NCBI GenBank assembly: GCA_000827325.1
Contig: KN832899.1
Coordinates: forward strand, 1 to 64,000
From: Oidiodendron maius Zn
Lineage: Eukaryota > Ascomycota > Leotiomycetes > Myxotrichaceae
Length of the DNA stretch: 64,000 nt
Direction: 5' to 3'
Position numbers and translations under genes: made by a program. Below, in pieces: positions 33,381 through 44,696 of this stretch. The stretch's first letter is position 1. The number at the start of each line of letters is the position of its first letter. Under the pieces are notes generated by a model. The model made no database searches and was not told the origin of the DNA. It was given only the letters and a program-made list of their open reading frames with translations.

Positions 33381-33683
33381 TCAATTTTCTAAAGGCTTGC
33401 AAAACGCTAAACAAAACTTTCCAGCGAAGCATCCAAGATCTAGACACAATTCACAAGTAGCCAGGCCGAGAACCAAACAAAACGGGCAGTCGTGGACTAG
33501 ATCTATCCCTCCCTGAGTTGCCTGTCCATCACTTGTCGTTGCTGGAACGCTTGTCTGTTCATAACTTGTCGTTGCTGGAACGCTTGTCTGTTCATAACTT
33601 GTTGTAGCTGGAACTCCTGTCTGGCTATTACTGGACTGGGCCAATTCATAACTTGGTGGTGGATCTGTCAGCTCCGCGTCCAT
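33381..33683 (-). CDS. PPxY protein with 11-aa repeats and Cys tail (100 aa)
   Basis: ATG at 33683. The N-terminus carries DPPPSYEL, a PPxY motif of the kind bound by WW domains of Nedd4/Rsp5 ubiquitin ligases. Residues 20-52 consist of three near-identical 11-residue repeats (TSVPATTSYEQ), encoded by 33-bp tandem repeats at about 33528-33626. The C-terminal 40 residues hold seven cysteines within hydrophobic sequence (CPFCLVLGLATCELCLDLGC), which may bind metal, be palmitoylated or sit in a membrane. No family is recognised. Confidence 0.55.
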   Translation of the reverse strand: MDAELTDPPPSYELAQSSNSQTGVPATTSYEQTSVPATTSYEQTSVPATTSDGQATQGGIDLVHDCPFCLVLGLATCELCLDLGCFAGKFCLAFCKPLEN

Positions 33684-34543
33684 GTCGTCAATCTTTAGGT
33701 AGCCATTTTGGCTCCTAAAGAACGTTAGACTAATGTCAAAGTACTAGACTACTAAGCTCACATCTTAGACTTCCTTTTATTACCCGCGTTGAAGTGATCT
33801 CGTAATGTATAGGAAATTTGGTCGTTAGATTCTTAGTAATATTTAGGGAGATGCTATAGCATAGTGGGACTCAGAATATAAGTAACAATAAACAACCTTC
33901 AGTCACATAAACCAGACTATCTTCACCAATCAAATAGCGACACATTTCCACGAGTATCGTGGGGCTGCTTGCATGCCATATATATAGAAGTTTCAATAAT
34001 GCAGGCTGCATCTTCATGATCAGCTAGCAATATCCGGGATCTGTGCCGTCTCTCAGAGCACTAGGACTAGGATAAGGTGATTGAGGGCTTATGCAGAAGT
34101 TAATCTTCTGTACCTAAGATAATTTCTGGCCCGTCTAGGCCTGGATCAAGCCCTTTAACAATCTAACCCATGCCATTAAGAGGCTAGTTTCTCCATACCT
34201 TGAACCCCCGGAATCACATTGCTTATCAATCAGCCATTGAATCTGATGAAGATGCGAAAAGAGAAAAGCTGGGACGGGATCCCTGCCCCCCACTACATCC
34301 CAATGTACATTGGATACTAGCAGCTTTTTGAAGTCTTACGCTACAGAGCACAGATGGCGCCCGTTGTACAAAAAGTCTTGTCCATGTTCTTTCCAATCAC
34401 ATGTGACACGCCACCTACAAGATACTAAAGCATATGCAATAAGTTGGTGCTAGAAACATTTTGAGCCTCAATTACACTGGCCCTGAAGTCTATAAATCTG
34501 GCCCAAATAATCCTGTCGACTTTCCTTACACTACGCAATCTAA
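33684..34543. other. Divergent intergenic region
   Basis: Promoter space between the PPxY gene and the M16-like gene, with a TATA box at 34491. No other feature is seen. Confidence 0.4.
34491..34497 (+). promoter_or_regulatory. TATA box of the M16-like gene
   Basis: TATAAAT lies 53 bases upstream of the ATG at 34544, a very short leader. Confidence 0.5.
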
Positions 34544-37500
34544 ATGGCAGACTACCCTCAACCTCCGACGCCGCTTTTCTCAGGCATCCCATTGAAAAAT
34601 GAGGGACGGAAGGGATGTATCAGGCAGCCCGGTCCCATTGAGACCTCAGATGGTGATTCACGACAATTCCAACGAATAAGGCTGCAAAGTGGGGCCGATT
34701 TTCTTTTGGTACGAGATCCTCACGCCGACCGAGCCAGTGTTGCTACGACTGTTGGCGTTGGGTATTATAGTGACGGGGATACACCTGGCATAGCACAAGC
34801 AGTTGGGTATGTCTAGATCCTATATTGCTTGGAAACTTACTAATACGTACTAGAGAAGCTTTGTTCCATAGGAATGAGAAATATCCAGAGCTGAATGCAT
34901 TCCGCAAATATATCACTAAATATGCCGGCACTCTCAATACCAACACAGTGGAGACAACTACGACCTTATCTTTTGATATAGATGCAAAATTCAAAGACGG
35001 CCCTCCACCGATCTACACTGCTATAAAGATGTGGGCGGATCTGCTCCGTAGCCATTCGATGACGACAGTGTTGAATCCGTAGCACGGGCAATTGATTCTA
35101 AACACAAAGAGCGTGCTCCACTTGATTCAGCAAGAGTGATGCAAGTCCAGAAGTCCAGATCTAATACTGATCACCCCTGGTCGAAGTTTTCCGGCGGAAC
35201 ATATGACACTCTAAAGCCTGAGGCGTGTGGGAAAACCACTTGTGATAAGATGGCCGCACTTCATCAGAAATATTACACCTTAAGTCGAATGAAAACCGTG
35301 ATCCTATCACCCGAGCCGCTAGAAAACATGGAAAACAACATAGCAGAACTGTTTTCTGATCTGGAAGAGGGAGAAGACCTGTCGAATCACTGGGAGGGGA
35401 AATCACCTCTTAGATCACAAGATCTAATGACCTGGATTTTCGTGACTGCTCTACAGGGCCTAGAATCCGTCGAGTTTGAGTTTCCGGTGCCTGATGAAAC
35501 TGGCTCGTTTGAATTCCAGCCAAGCAAGTACCTACAGTATATTATCGAAGACCGAGGTCCTGAGAGTATATTCTCGAGTCTTAGAGAGAAGGGCTGGGTG
35601 ACTGAAGTGTTCGCTTCCATGAAGTTGTCCTGCCCAGGCAGTAAAGGGATATTCGCGTGTCGGCTTTTGTTGACGGAAACTGGCCGGGATCAGTGGAAAG
35701 ACGTCGTGACAAAATTTATCTCCGACCTGGCTATTTCTCAGCAAGAGTCACTTCTGGAGACGATCTTCGATGACATCAGAGCGATTGAAGATATCAAATT
35801 CCGGCAATCACACAAAGTATCATCTATCGAATTTACTCACCGAATTAGTTCGCGCATGCACATCATGCCTCCAGGATGGGTTGTCAGTGGTTACAAGTAT
35901 GTATATTGGTTCAGGACGGAAATTCCCTGAGCTGAACCGTGGTTTTAGATGCCGCAGATTTGACCTAAACCAACTCCAGGAGTTTTGGGATTGTCTTCGT
36001 CTCGACAACTGTAGGGTGACAGTCATCTCTCCGCACCTCAAATGTGACCACACGGAGAAGTGGTACGGCGCTAAATACTCCTATGGTAAAATGTTACCGG
36101 ACCTCCTTGCAAAGATCAATTCTTCTAGGGCAGCTGCTATATCAGATGTCCGCCTCCTACGCCCAAACCGTTGTCTTCCGATAACACCAACATTCAAGGT
36201 GTTAGAAACCAAATCTCAGGCCAATGTAGTTAAGGATATCCTCAATGACGGTATAATCCGCTGCTGGTGCGAGCCAAAGTACAAAGAGTTAAAAGCCAGT
36301 CTTTTCGTGTGCCTCAGGAACCCAGTCCTCTACACCTCAGCAAGGTATACCGCGTGGGCAGTACTCTACTCTGCTATCGTTGAAGATAGACTACGAGAGG
36401 CTTTGTCTGACGCACATCGTCTAGGATTGGTTTCCTCTTTGTACGCTCACCATACGGGAATTGTAATTCAAATATACGGTTACAATGAGCTGCTCCTGGG
36501 CTCTCTTGAGATAGTTTTACGAGTTTTACGAGTATTACAGGATATTGAGATTGACGAAAGACAATTTGCAAGGGTCAAAAAGCGTACCGTAGACCCGTAT
36601 AGATGTGTGGAAGCTGGTCTCCCATGTACCCATGCGATTTGGCTCGCAAAATGGCTTACAGGCGACAGCCATTCCGATTGTGAACTTACGGACGAGCTCG
36701 AAAGCATTATGGCTAGTGATATCCGACAGTTCTGTCCGTTCTTCTTTGGACAGATGCATATCCAGCTCTTTGCGTACGGCAATGTTGTTAATAAGGACGT
36801 TATTGAATTTGCTGATCTGATCAAGGCCACTCTAAAGCCAAGAGGACTGCCCAAGACCCAATGGTCTCTCATCCGGTCACCTATACTTCCCTCTGGCACC
36901 TATGTCTATCGTAAGGCACTCCACCCAGATATTATTAACAGTAGCATCGAATACCTAGTGTTCTTGGGAGAGGGAGAGGTAGCGCATGCGAAGACACTAC
37001 TTCTCTCCCAAATGCTTAAGGAGCCGGCGTTTCGTCGGCTAGTGATGGAGGCTAAGTTGGGACATAAGATAGACACTGATCCCCTTATGGCTAAGACAGC
37101 TTATTACTGTAGGATTGCTGTTGAAGGAGGAGAGTCACCTGAATATATGGAGGGGCACATTCGTGATTTCCTTACCAGACATGCTGGGGAAATTGCAGGA
37201 ATGTCGACAAAAGAGTTTGAGGAGATTAGATCAGCATCAGTCGCTAAGTGTGTGAAACAACCGGATAACACTAGGCTGGAGTCCATTCGCCGCTGGACAG
37301 AGATACTAGATGAATCTCTCGACTTCAACAGTGAGTTTCCTGTAGACTATATATAACAAACTAATTTTGATGCAGAGAGGGTCGTTGTGAACGAAATCCT
37401 TGCGCTAAAGAAGGAGGATATATTGGGATTCTATAACCATTCCATCTTATCACCCAACTCTGCGACTCTAATTATCAAACTTGCTTCTCAGCATCCTGCG

Positions 37501-37668
37501 AAGGGGGTTATGAGACCAGAGCCTCACTGGCCAGAAATCCCGTACATTGAAATTAAAGATGTGCGAAGATATAGATCGCAGATGCCACTGAGCCGGTGCC
37601 TGGAAAGGCCTATTAGCGAGTTCGTTGAACAGAGCCCTCTTGAGAACATCCTTAGTTCTAGCTTGTAG
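34544..37668 (+). pseudogene. Insulysin-like M16 homologue, zinc site lost, frameshifted
   Basis: Exons 34544-34806, 34854-35896, 35949-37330 and 37376-37668, with 45-52 base introns. Together they cover most of an insulin-degrading-enzyme (M16A) protein. Family landmarks are clear: EKYPELNAFRKYITKYAGT, AIDSKHKERAPLD, HPWSKFSGG, EKWYGAKY and the C-terminal ILSPNSATLIIK. The zinc motif HxxEH, expected just before ALFHRNEKYP, is replaced by QAVGEAL, so catalysis should be impossible. Near 35050 the frame shifts by one base between WADLLRS and FDDDSVESVARAIDS with no usable intron. This marks a pseudogene unless the base is a sequencing error. The otherwise open frames suggest recent decay of an already non-catalytic paralogue. 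Confidence 0.8.
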
Positions 37669-38355
37669 CTACTTAACCTTGTTAAGTTATAGCTTTAATC
37701 TGATTTATCGTAGTTTAGTCCTGTATAGTATAATCGACTTACGATGCCATTGCCATTGCCATTGCCTCAAATATGGCCATATATGTCGACTGAAAACCAC
37801 CAAATATCTCGCCAACATAAGCATCTAAGAAGAAGGTGTCAATTCTGTCGTGCAGGTGGGAGTAAATCCTGGCGCATCAGGTCTTGAGAATTGGCTACGC
37901 CTGTCATAGCATAGTGACGACCTCACACCTCTGATCGGAATATGCTGTGCAGTATTCAGTTGCCGGCTATGATCACTGACACAAAGGCGCTACCTCTCGT
38001 GATTAGGAAAAGAGGGCAGGAGAGAAGGAATAAAATAGGCGAGGATGGTAAACTATTATATTAAGCAGGGGCTAGCTTTGGCTCTGCTTTACGAAGTACC
38101 TGAAGGTACAGTTAAGCAGGGGTGTACAACCACTTTATGTCCGGAAATGGAGGCCGCTTAAAATGGTCAACTAGAAAACAGGCGACACCTAATTCGCCTT
38201 ACTGTATGTATAAATATACTACCAGGTCTCTCTCTATTGCTTAATCTAAGTGTCATTTATAGTCCAAGACTAAAGCCCTCTATGCGCTTGCCGTAAGTAC
38301 CTCCTTCAAGCGTACTTGACAGTCAACTAAGAAACGAAGAAGAGCGTGTTATATT
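37669..38355. other. Intergenic with microsatellite
   Basis: It contains a TGCCAT hexamer repeated about 3.5 times near 37745 and a TATA-like GTATAAATATA near 38208. A GT-AG pattern starting at about 38290 could be an intron leading into the next frame. No complete gene start was found. Confidence 0.4.
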
Positions 38356-38868
38356 TTGCCTTCCGTCCTGCTTGGCACGCAGGCCCTTAAGTCCAGTTCA
38401 AGCTTAACGGGCTTCTCCTCTACTGGCCAGACACGACGCTATGCTAACTGCAGTGTCCTACAATGCGGCCAGGCCTGCGTCGATGTTTTCGAGACAGCGG
38501 ATTGCAATTCATTACGCCTAGATTCTAATTTAAACAATACCTGGGATACTGTAATTATTAAAGATACAGCAGCAGTGATTCAGCCACTTTACCCAACGCA
38601 GGATTTGGCCTCCTTTCCAGTCAAGAGTCTCCACTATATGACTCCTGGCAAGGGAGACGCTAACTGTTCTTATATACAGTTTAGCTTCTTTAACGTTAAA
38701 AACCAGACTGCTGGCTGGACATATATCAAGCCGGGGCAGACTGAAAACCCCTGTGTCTCCTTTTTTAACAGCACTATAACAGGTTATAGCGGAGTCCAAA
38801 TGTTAACAGAAGTTCCAGAGGATCTTCTAGACTGGGCCAATAATGATGGCAATGTGGAAGAAGAGTAG
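38356..38868 (+). CDS. Cys-rich, N-glycosylation-rich frame (about 170 aa), start unclear
   Basis: The frame has no ATG at its 5' end. The opening stretch (LPSVLLGTQALKSSSS) could be part of a signal peptide encoded across an upstream intron. The body has about seven cysteines (CSVLQCGQACVDVFETADC) and several N-x-S/T sites (NCS, NNT, NQT, NST), fitting a secreted or surface protein. The end is acidic. No family is recognised. Either a short first exon was missed or the gene has lost its start. Confidence 0.45.
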   Translation: MPSVLLGTQALKSSSSLTGFSSTGQTRRYANCSVLQCGQACVDVFETADCNSLRLDSNLNNTWDTVIIKDTAAVIQPLYPTQDLASFPVKSLHYMTPGKGDANCSYIQFSFFNVKNQTAGWTYIKPGQTENPCVSFFNSTITGYSGVQMLTEVPEDLLDWANNDGNVEEE

Positions 38869-39569
38869 GAAGGGAGGTTTAAAATCCTTTAAGGAAGGTT
38901 ACAGACGGATAGGCCTTAAGGACAAATTGAGACTACCAGTTTTAAACCCTTCTATATGGTCCTGGGGCAGGATTCGAGGACTTTTATGATTGCTCCAATT
39001 ATAATAAATAGAACTTTGAATCGCATATCAGTCGGGGGGGGAAGGGGGGGGGTTGCCACGGAATACGGGAAGACCAACAATGGCGTAAGTCCGCATGCTG
39101 CAACTCGTATGTCTCCGAGGATGCTGCTTAGAAGCAGAAGATTTTGCACTTAAAGTTCAAGGGTGTTCCTCAACCGTGCAACCTCTTGGTGCTCCTGGCG
39201 CAAGGCGCTACCGGCCTATGGCAAGGCGCACATAGTCCACTGGCATGTGAACTGTATAGCCTTTAAGTCTGCCTCACGCGCCACTGGCATGTGAACTGTA
39301 CAGCCTTTAAGTCTGCCTCACGCGCTACACAGATTAGGTTGAATCTCTTAGATATAAGAACCCTTACTCTCTGGCACTGCTCCGTCAGAACTACATTTCA
39401 GTCTCATCTTCACACTGCAAGTGCCTGATTTGAGTCTTCGCATACATCGTCAGGTACTTCGTGAACACTTCCCGGCCTGCTCTTCACACTCGACGACTCC
39501 TCACTCACGACTCCTCACTTGACGACTCCTCAGTCGACAACTCCTCACACACTCCACGATCCCACTAAA
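38869..39569. other. Intergenic with tandem repeats
   Basis: It holds a poly-G tract near 39035, a 44-bp tandem duplication (39237-39324), and a leader with four imperfect CGACTCCTCACT repeats at about 39490-39550 just before the next ATG. Confidence 0.5.
39237..39324 (+). repeat. 44-bp tandem duplication
   Basis: Copies 39237-39280 and 39281-39324 are identical except for one base (GTATAGCC against GTACAGCC), so the duplication is recent. Confidence 0.9.
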
Positions 39570-40055
39570 ATGAAACGAAAATTTGGTGCTGTTAACAATG
39601 GAGATGCCGACAAACCCGAGAGACAAGGGCACCACCGACGCACAAGATATTCGAGGCGGAAAGCAGGCTTGAACAATGATGACCCGAAGCAGGAGGAAGA
39701 TGCTGTAATAGAACCTAAGGTCACAGAGCTAGCGAAGGGAAGCAAGAAGGAACACAAGCCAGGGTCAAACGAGGTGCTTCCGGCAAATCGGACAACATCG
39801 CAAGACCAGAAGATACAAGAATCTAAGGGGTCGGTAAAGGAAGAGGAGGATAATAAAAATTCCTTTGAACTACGGTACTGTGTGTGTCCTTCAGGCAGAC
39901 CGGTAGAGGAGCAAATTAACTCTAAAGATCCCTATGCAGCGATGGATTTTTTTCGGCACTTATGCCGTGATAAGGCAGGAAATTTCGTATATCATGGAAT
40001 TGTAGAGGTTAGCAAAGAGGAGGGGCGATTGAAAGTCTTACGCATACTCAGATAA
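39570..40055 (+). CDS. Orphan polar protein (161 aa)
   Basis: ATG at 39570 (MKRKFGAVNNGDADK). The first 105 residues are basic and charged and probably disordered, with a likely nuclear signal (RRTRYSRRKAG). The last 55 residues look folded (LRYCVCPSGRPVEEQ; YAAMDFFRHLCRDKAGNFVY; ending RLKVLRILR). No family is recognised. It converges on the SUR7-like gene. Confidence 0.6.
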   Translation: MKRKFGAVNNGDADKPERQGHHRRTRYSRRKAGLNNDDPKQEEDAVIEPKVTELAKGSKKEHKPGSNEVLPANRTTSQDQKIQESKGSVKEEEDNKNSFELRYCVCPSGRPVEEQINSKDPYAAMDFFRHLCRDKAGNFVYHGIVEVSKEEGRLKVLRILR

Positions 40056-40167
40056 GAATATCAGCAAAGCTATATAATTCTATTACATGCCAATTTATGT
40101 AGCTCGGGGCGTCGTCAAGCAATCTATTTTGCCACTTCCGTTAATGTACGAGAACTAGTGCCTAATA

Positions 40168-41123
40168 CTAAACTATATAAAGTGCCCACTCTGCCACGAT
40201 CGAGATGACCATGAATATAGCACAGATGAGTGCAGCCAGAACCCAACTACTCGCCTCGCCAGTCTCAAAAGAGATATCCTTCGGCAGCTCTGCCCTCAAC
40301 CGTAGGCCGTAGAGAATAACCGTAATAGCAATGAGAGGGGCGGAGCAGATTCCGCTACAAATAAATCGAAAAAGCGTTGATGTTTCCAAGATCCAATATA
40401 ATCCCAACTTATGCACGAGCGGTAAGAAAATAAACCCGATACTCGGAAAGAACGTGATGGCTACTAGCGCTACGATCGCGATACCCGCAAAGACCGCACT
40501 TATAATCAAGCAGGCTTTAAGGTTCTTAGGAGTGATCTCCAGCAATGCTCGATCAAGCTTTCCAAGCTCGTTAAACGGTTCAATAGCCAGAAGAGAACCT
40601 GGCAGGATACCGGAAATGTTTAACGGCAGTTCTTTACAGTCGATATGGTCGGTAAGTCCGAGGCAGAAGTAGTCGGTGCCTAAAGTGCAGTTCTTGGGTA
40701 TAACTGAACCTATAGCACTCTCCACAGACGTGATGGCGGCCGAGACGGCACTCTGAACCTCACTAGCCACAGGGGATGCTGCGGCGGCGGCAGTACTCTC
40801 GGCACCGCCCACCTCGCTTGCTGCTACAGGGATGATGGCTGTGACGGATTGAGGGATTGGTGGAATAGGGAGCAAAACGCCTCGTTTAGTGATCTTTGTG
40901 GTGTCAAACTGTATAGATATTAGTGTAATACTAGTCGAAGGGTGATGCGTGGTACGTAGATAGTGAGAAGGCCGCTCTTCTGATAGCTTGGCTTTAGCAC
41001 AACGAGCAAACAAAATGCCATGCAAAAAATGGCCGCCGCAGAGAAAGATGTCACGAGACCACGGAAGCCCCACTGTTTGTAACCCGCCATCTTGCCTTGA
41101 AAGGCGCTATCATGGCGGGGCAT
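40168..41123 (-). CDS. SUR7/PalI-like four-helix membrane protein
   Basis: About 302 aa in two exons (40956-41123 and 40168-40908) with a 47-base intron. The first membrane helix (SAAAIFCMAFCLLVVL) is followed by a long extracellular loop. The loop has an A/V/S-rich part and a cysteine pair region (CTLGTDYFCLGLTDHIDC). Three further helices follow (CLIISAVFAGIAIVALVAI; LFRFICSGICSAPLIAITVI; WVLAALICAIFMVISIVA). This topology and loop style match the fungal SUR7/PalI group, which act in eisosomes or pH sensing at the plasma membrane. Assignment is by topology only. An alternative start lies 11 codons downstream. Confidence 0.65.
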
Positions 41124-41603
41124 GGTATTATAATCGAGGAGTGATTAGAAGTTGATTCTAACCGAACGTCGAATGGCTTGATTAATGGCTTCTCGCAGCA
41201 GAATCGTACCAGTGGCCACTACAGTGGACGTCAAATTCGACACTACGCTTAGACTTAATTGTTTATGTTGGCCTAAATCTGCAGAACATCGAGAATACTA
41301 AGGCGTATAGCTGAGGGATTCGAATACAGTACCACGTAATTAATATGGGCCGTTTTATGGCTGCTTCTACGACGTGAACTGACACCCACTGAATCAGCTA
41401 GCTATGGACACTCGAATTTGTGTAACGTCGGTCGTGGCGTAATGTCCCTAATGGCGTAAAATCCATAATGTACCTTTACATACAAATCTGCATGCAAAGG
41501 TACTTAATAAGTTAATTTTTTAAAATTAGAATAAAACCGTAAATAAAAGGTTTAGGGCCCAGCGCCTTTTCAAGCAAATACTTTATATAAGGGTAGATGC
41601 TGA
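41124..41603. other. Intergenic, nothing seen
   Basis: Upstream of the SUR7-like gene and downstream of the SET-like gene. It is AT-rich around 41500 and shows no gene. Confidence 0.4.
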
Positions 41604-43507
41604 TTATAATCTAAGCAGGCTTCTTGGGGAGTCAGAATTGGGTCGGACCAGCTCTTCAAAGGGCCAGATCTCTTTGCTAGCCACAACATCAATCCGCCAG
41701 TTCGGGCCGTGCTGGTTATTATAAGCCTTCCAGGTTAGGGTTACGTTAGCCTCCCTATCCAATTCTGTTAACCTCATGCAGCTAAGTTTACCAGTGATCT
41801 TCGAGAAATCAAGCCATAGATTCGGATCGGGTCCCGTGATAGCTTTATCTGAATATGTGGACTCTGGCGTATATCGCAGTTGTCCTGACATGACCCCTAG
41901 GAAGTCCCCTGGCAAGATCGGGGCGACCGGGCACGGCACCACGACTATCCCAGAGGCAGGCGTTCCATCAAACTTTCGCTTACCATTGCAAGGACCTTCG
42001 TACGGCATAAGGCATATATAAACGGCTTTATTGCGCTCCGATTGACCGTCAATACCAAATCGAAGTACATCTTTGGTATTTTGTGGCGACAGCTCTTCCG
42101 GCTGCAATGCACAATCGAAGCTCAAGAGATATAACTGCTGTTCTTCTTGATTCAGTGCTCGTGCTCCGTTGACCCAGTCGGATAGGGAAACGTTCAACGC
42201 TTTCAACACGACCTCCTGGCGCAGATCTATGCCGCCAGAGAAGTCATCTGCTCGTTCGGCGAGTACTCTCATTTGAACTTCCTTCATATAAGGATGGTAC
42301 ACTTGATTCCACTTCCTCACTATCAGAAGCGAGGCTTTTGTCTTGTTAAAGAAACGTTTATTAAATTTTGCTGTCCGGAACAAGAGGATATGCATCATGC
42401 CTTCCTTCAGCATGCGATCATCGGCACATCCCATCTCATTCATTGTACCTTCTACACGTATCTGGTGAAGGAATATCCAAAATTGATGGTGTTTCCGGTA
42501 ATTCTCCTCACTTCGCCCTCTAGAGACGACGTCAACGAGCTCCTTTAGTGCTTCTGTCTCTGCTTGACTAGGATCGGCCGCCGAGCCAGGATTCTCTCTC
42601 TGGTGTGATTGGGCGTTGGTACCCGCCAGCTTCACAACATAGTCATATCGAAAGGATTCTTTCCACATGTTAATCACGTGGAGACTATCCAGGCCAGCTT
42701 GCTCCTTTCTCAATTCCTGCTTCACCGTTGTCCACATACTACGATCAAAATAGCTGGTCAGATCAGGAGGCTTCATGATCGCGCCTATGCCCTTATGCAC
42801 TGTCGTGACAAAGCAGTCTCCTTCCCGGATGTCTGCAGTTCCCCTATAGTACTTCACGCACTTCTGAAGGATGTCTGACATGACCGGTATGGCATCGTGA
42901 TCCAGGTATAACTCTTGTGTCTCTTTGGAAACCGTCTTGTGTTTTGTGTCATTATTCAGTTGTGGGGACTGCTCTTCAAGTGTAGCAGGCGCTAGGGCTG
43001 ACAGAATTTCATCTGGTCTGGAGGCGCCGCGGGATGTAGGATCGTGTGGAAGGCTAAGCGAGTCGATTTTCGCGGTATTCCCACCAGATCCACCTCGATG
43101 TCTTGATGAGGAGTCTCTCTTTGTCCTGCTCAAGCTCCCTGCTACCATGCCCTTGTAACTGTCTCCCCGACGACGTTTCTTTAGTGGCCGAGGGGGGCTT
43201 TGAGGCGGTGTTTGGGGATCAGGCGCGACTGTAGCGGGAGGGGGATCTTCAAGTATGACGATCGGGTTGGAGGATGCACCCCCCTCGCGGTGAATCTCGA
43301 CTCGATGATGACGGACAAGAGATAACTCAGCAGCTTGCTCATTATGAATTTCATTGGAAACTTACAAGCCTGGAAGATAGTGTCGATCTGTCGGTCAGAT
43401 GGTCCAGAGACTTCGACGGTAGAACCGTCTAGAGAGACCTTGCATAGTTGGTCCTGCTCATCTAATGATACCCAACAGCCCAGAAACACACGATTGTACC
43501 CCGTCAT
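41604..43507 (-). CDS. Fungal SET-like domain protein (612 aa)
   Basis: Two exons (43366-43507 and 41604-43300) with a 65-base intron. The N-terminus is short and folded (GCWVSLDEQDQLCKVSLDG), then a proline-rich and basic linker (PLKKRRRGD). A helical middle follows. The C-terminal part has GDFLGVMSGQLRYTPE, then PNLWLDFSKITGKLSCMRL, ANVTLTWKAYN and IWPFEELVRPN. This is the pattern of the SET-like family seen in accessory regions of filamentous fungi. The canonical NHxC and GEELTxDY motifs are not intact, so methyltransferase activity is doubtful. It may act in chromatin or merely keep the fold. Confidence 0.6.
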
Positions 43508-44130
43508 CTTGAAGCACGATTTAGCAGTCCGCCAGCGTATCGTGGATATTATAGTGAGCTGATGTGTGATATGCGCATGGTCTGTAGGACAAATTTCAAA
43601 TTTCTTGGTAACTTAAATCTTGGAGATGTCGGAGCAACGAAATTCCCAAGCAATGTGTACTGATGAGGCAGCGGGCGAGGAACTGCAAACACAACTTATG
43701 ACGTTACGGCTGCGTTGATAAACGTGAAACACTGTGAAACATTAGTGCTGATGAGTCAGCGAAAATGATGACGATGATAATGATGATGACTTCTTCCTAT
43801 TGGCTTTTCCGGTTCGCGGGCCCTAGGCCGCCCTAGCGGGGCTGGCGCAACGAACAACTATAAAGACAGCTGCTCCCACCTGCCCCGCCAGAGTCCCCCC
43901 TCCTCTACCTCTACACAGTCGCGCCTCCATGAATAGCTCCAGTAGCTCGTCGGTATCTCTGCACCTGTCATATCTTCTCTAGCCCTGCCTTCTATTAAAC
44001 AGTCATCACTCGTCTGCGCTGTGCATTGGAGTACTGTGGATGGGACTGCCTAGAACTGCTTGAGGAGTCTTGTCCTGCCAATTCTGAAGTAAGTGGAGGT
44101 CTCAAACATTGTTCAGGAAATGATGACTGG
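43508..44130. other. Upstream region of the SET-like gene
   Basis: No gene is supported. A GATGATAATGATGATGAC-type run lies near 43770. The tandem hairpin array begins at about 44131. Confidence 0.4.
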
Positions 44131-44502
44131 ATGAGTAAGCAAGAAGTACCAAACTTCGGTTTGGGAATTGACAACTTGATGAGTAACTTAAGCAAGAAGT
44201 ACCAAACTTCGGTTTGGGAATTTATGACTGGATGAGTAACTTAAGCAAGAAGTACCAAACTTCGGTTTGGGAATTGACAACTGGATGAGTAACTTAAGCA
44301 AGAAGTACCAAACTTCGGTTTGGGAATTGACGACTGGATGAGTAACTTAAGCAAGAAGTACCAAACTTCGGTTTGGGAATTGACGACTTGATGAGTAACT
44401 TAAGCAAGAAGTACCAAACTTCGGTTTGGGAATTGACAACTTGATGAGTAACTTAAGCAAGAAGTACCAAACTTCGGTTTGGGAATTGGCGACTAGATGA
44501 GT
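44131..44502. repeat. 53-bp tandem array of UUCG-loop hairpins
   Basis: Seven hairpins CCAAACTTCGGTTTGG begin at 44149, 44202, 44255, 44308, 44361, 44414 and 44467, exactly 53 bases apart. Each is a perfect 6-bp stem closed by C-TTCG-G, which as plus-strand RNA would be the extra-stable cUUCGg tetraloop. Between hairpins lies GAATTGACRACTKGATGAGTA followed by ACTTAAGCAAGAAGTA. The two edge units lack the CTTAAG palindrome. The 53-base period breaks any reading frame, so the array is non-coding. It lies between the SET-like gene's upstream side and the 3' end of a coiled-coil gene. Confidence 0.9.
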
Positions 44503-44696
44503 AAGCAAGATGACAAGAAACATTTGTTTGATGAGCCACAACGAATTTCCAGAGTTATAATACGACCCAGCTAAATCGACTCTACTAGTAGCAGTCGCTT
44601 GCAACAATGACTTCGACCTAGTTTATTCTGTAATGATTCTCGTAAGGTCTGGCCTTCAGATATTCGACTACATTTCGGCTTGGATTGATAAGGTGA

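Noticed and set aside
34807-35110. An intron explaining the frame change in the M16-like gene
   Set aside because: The only GT-AG pairs around 35050 would be about 20 bases long or would delete conserved sequence, so a frameshift is the better explanation.
44131-44502. CRISPR-like array
   Set aside because: Exact tandem units without unique spacers in a fungal genome; it is a minisatellite-type array with hairpins.
44347-44607. 86-codon minus-strand frame across the tandem array
   Set aside because: It depends on the repeat and changes frame at every unit; no support as a gene.
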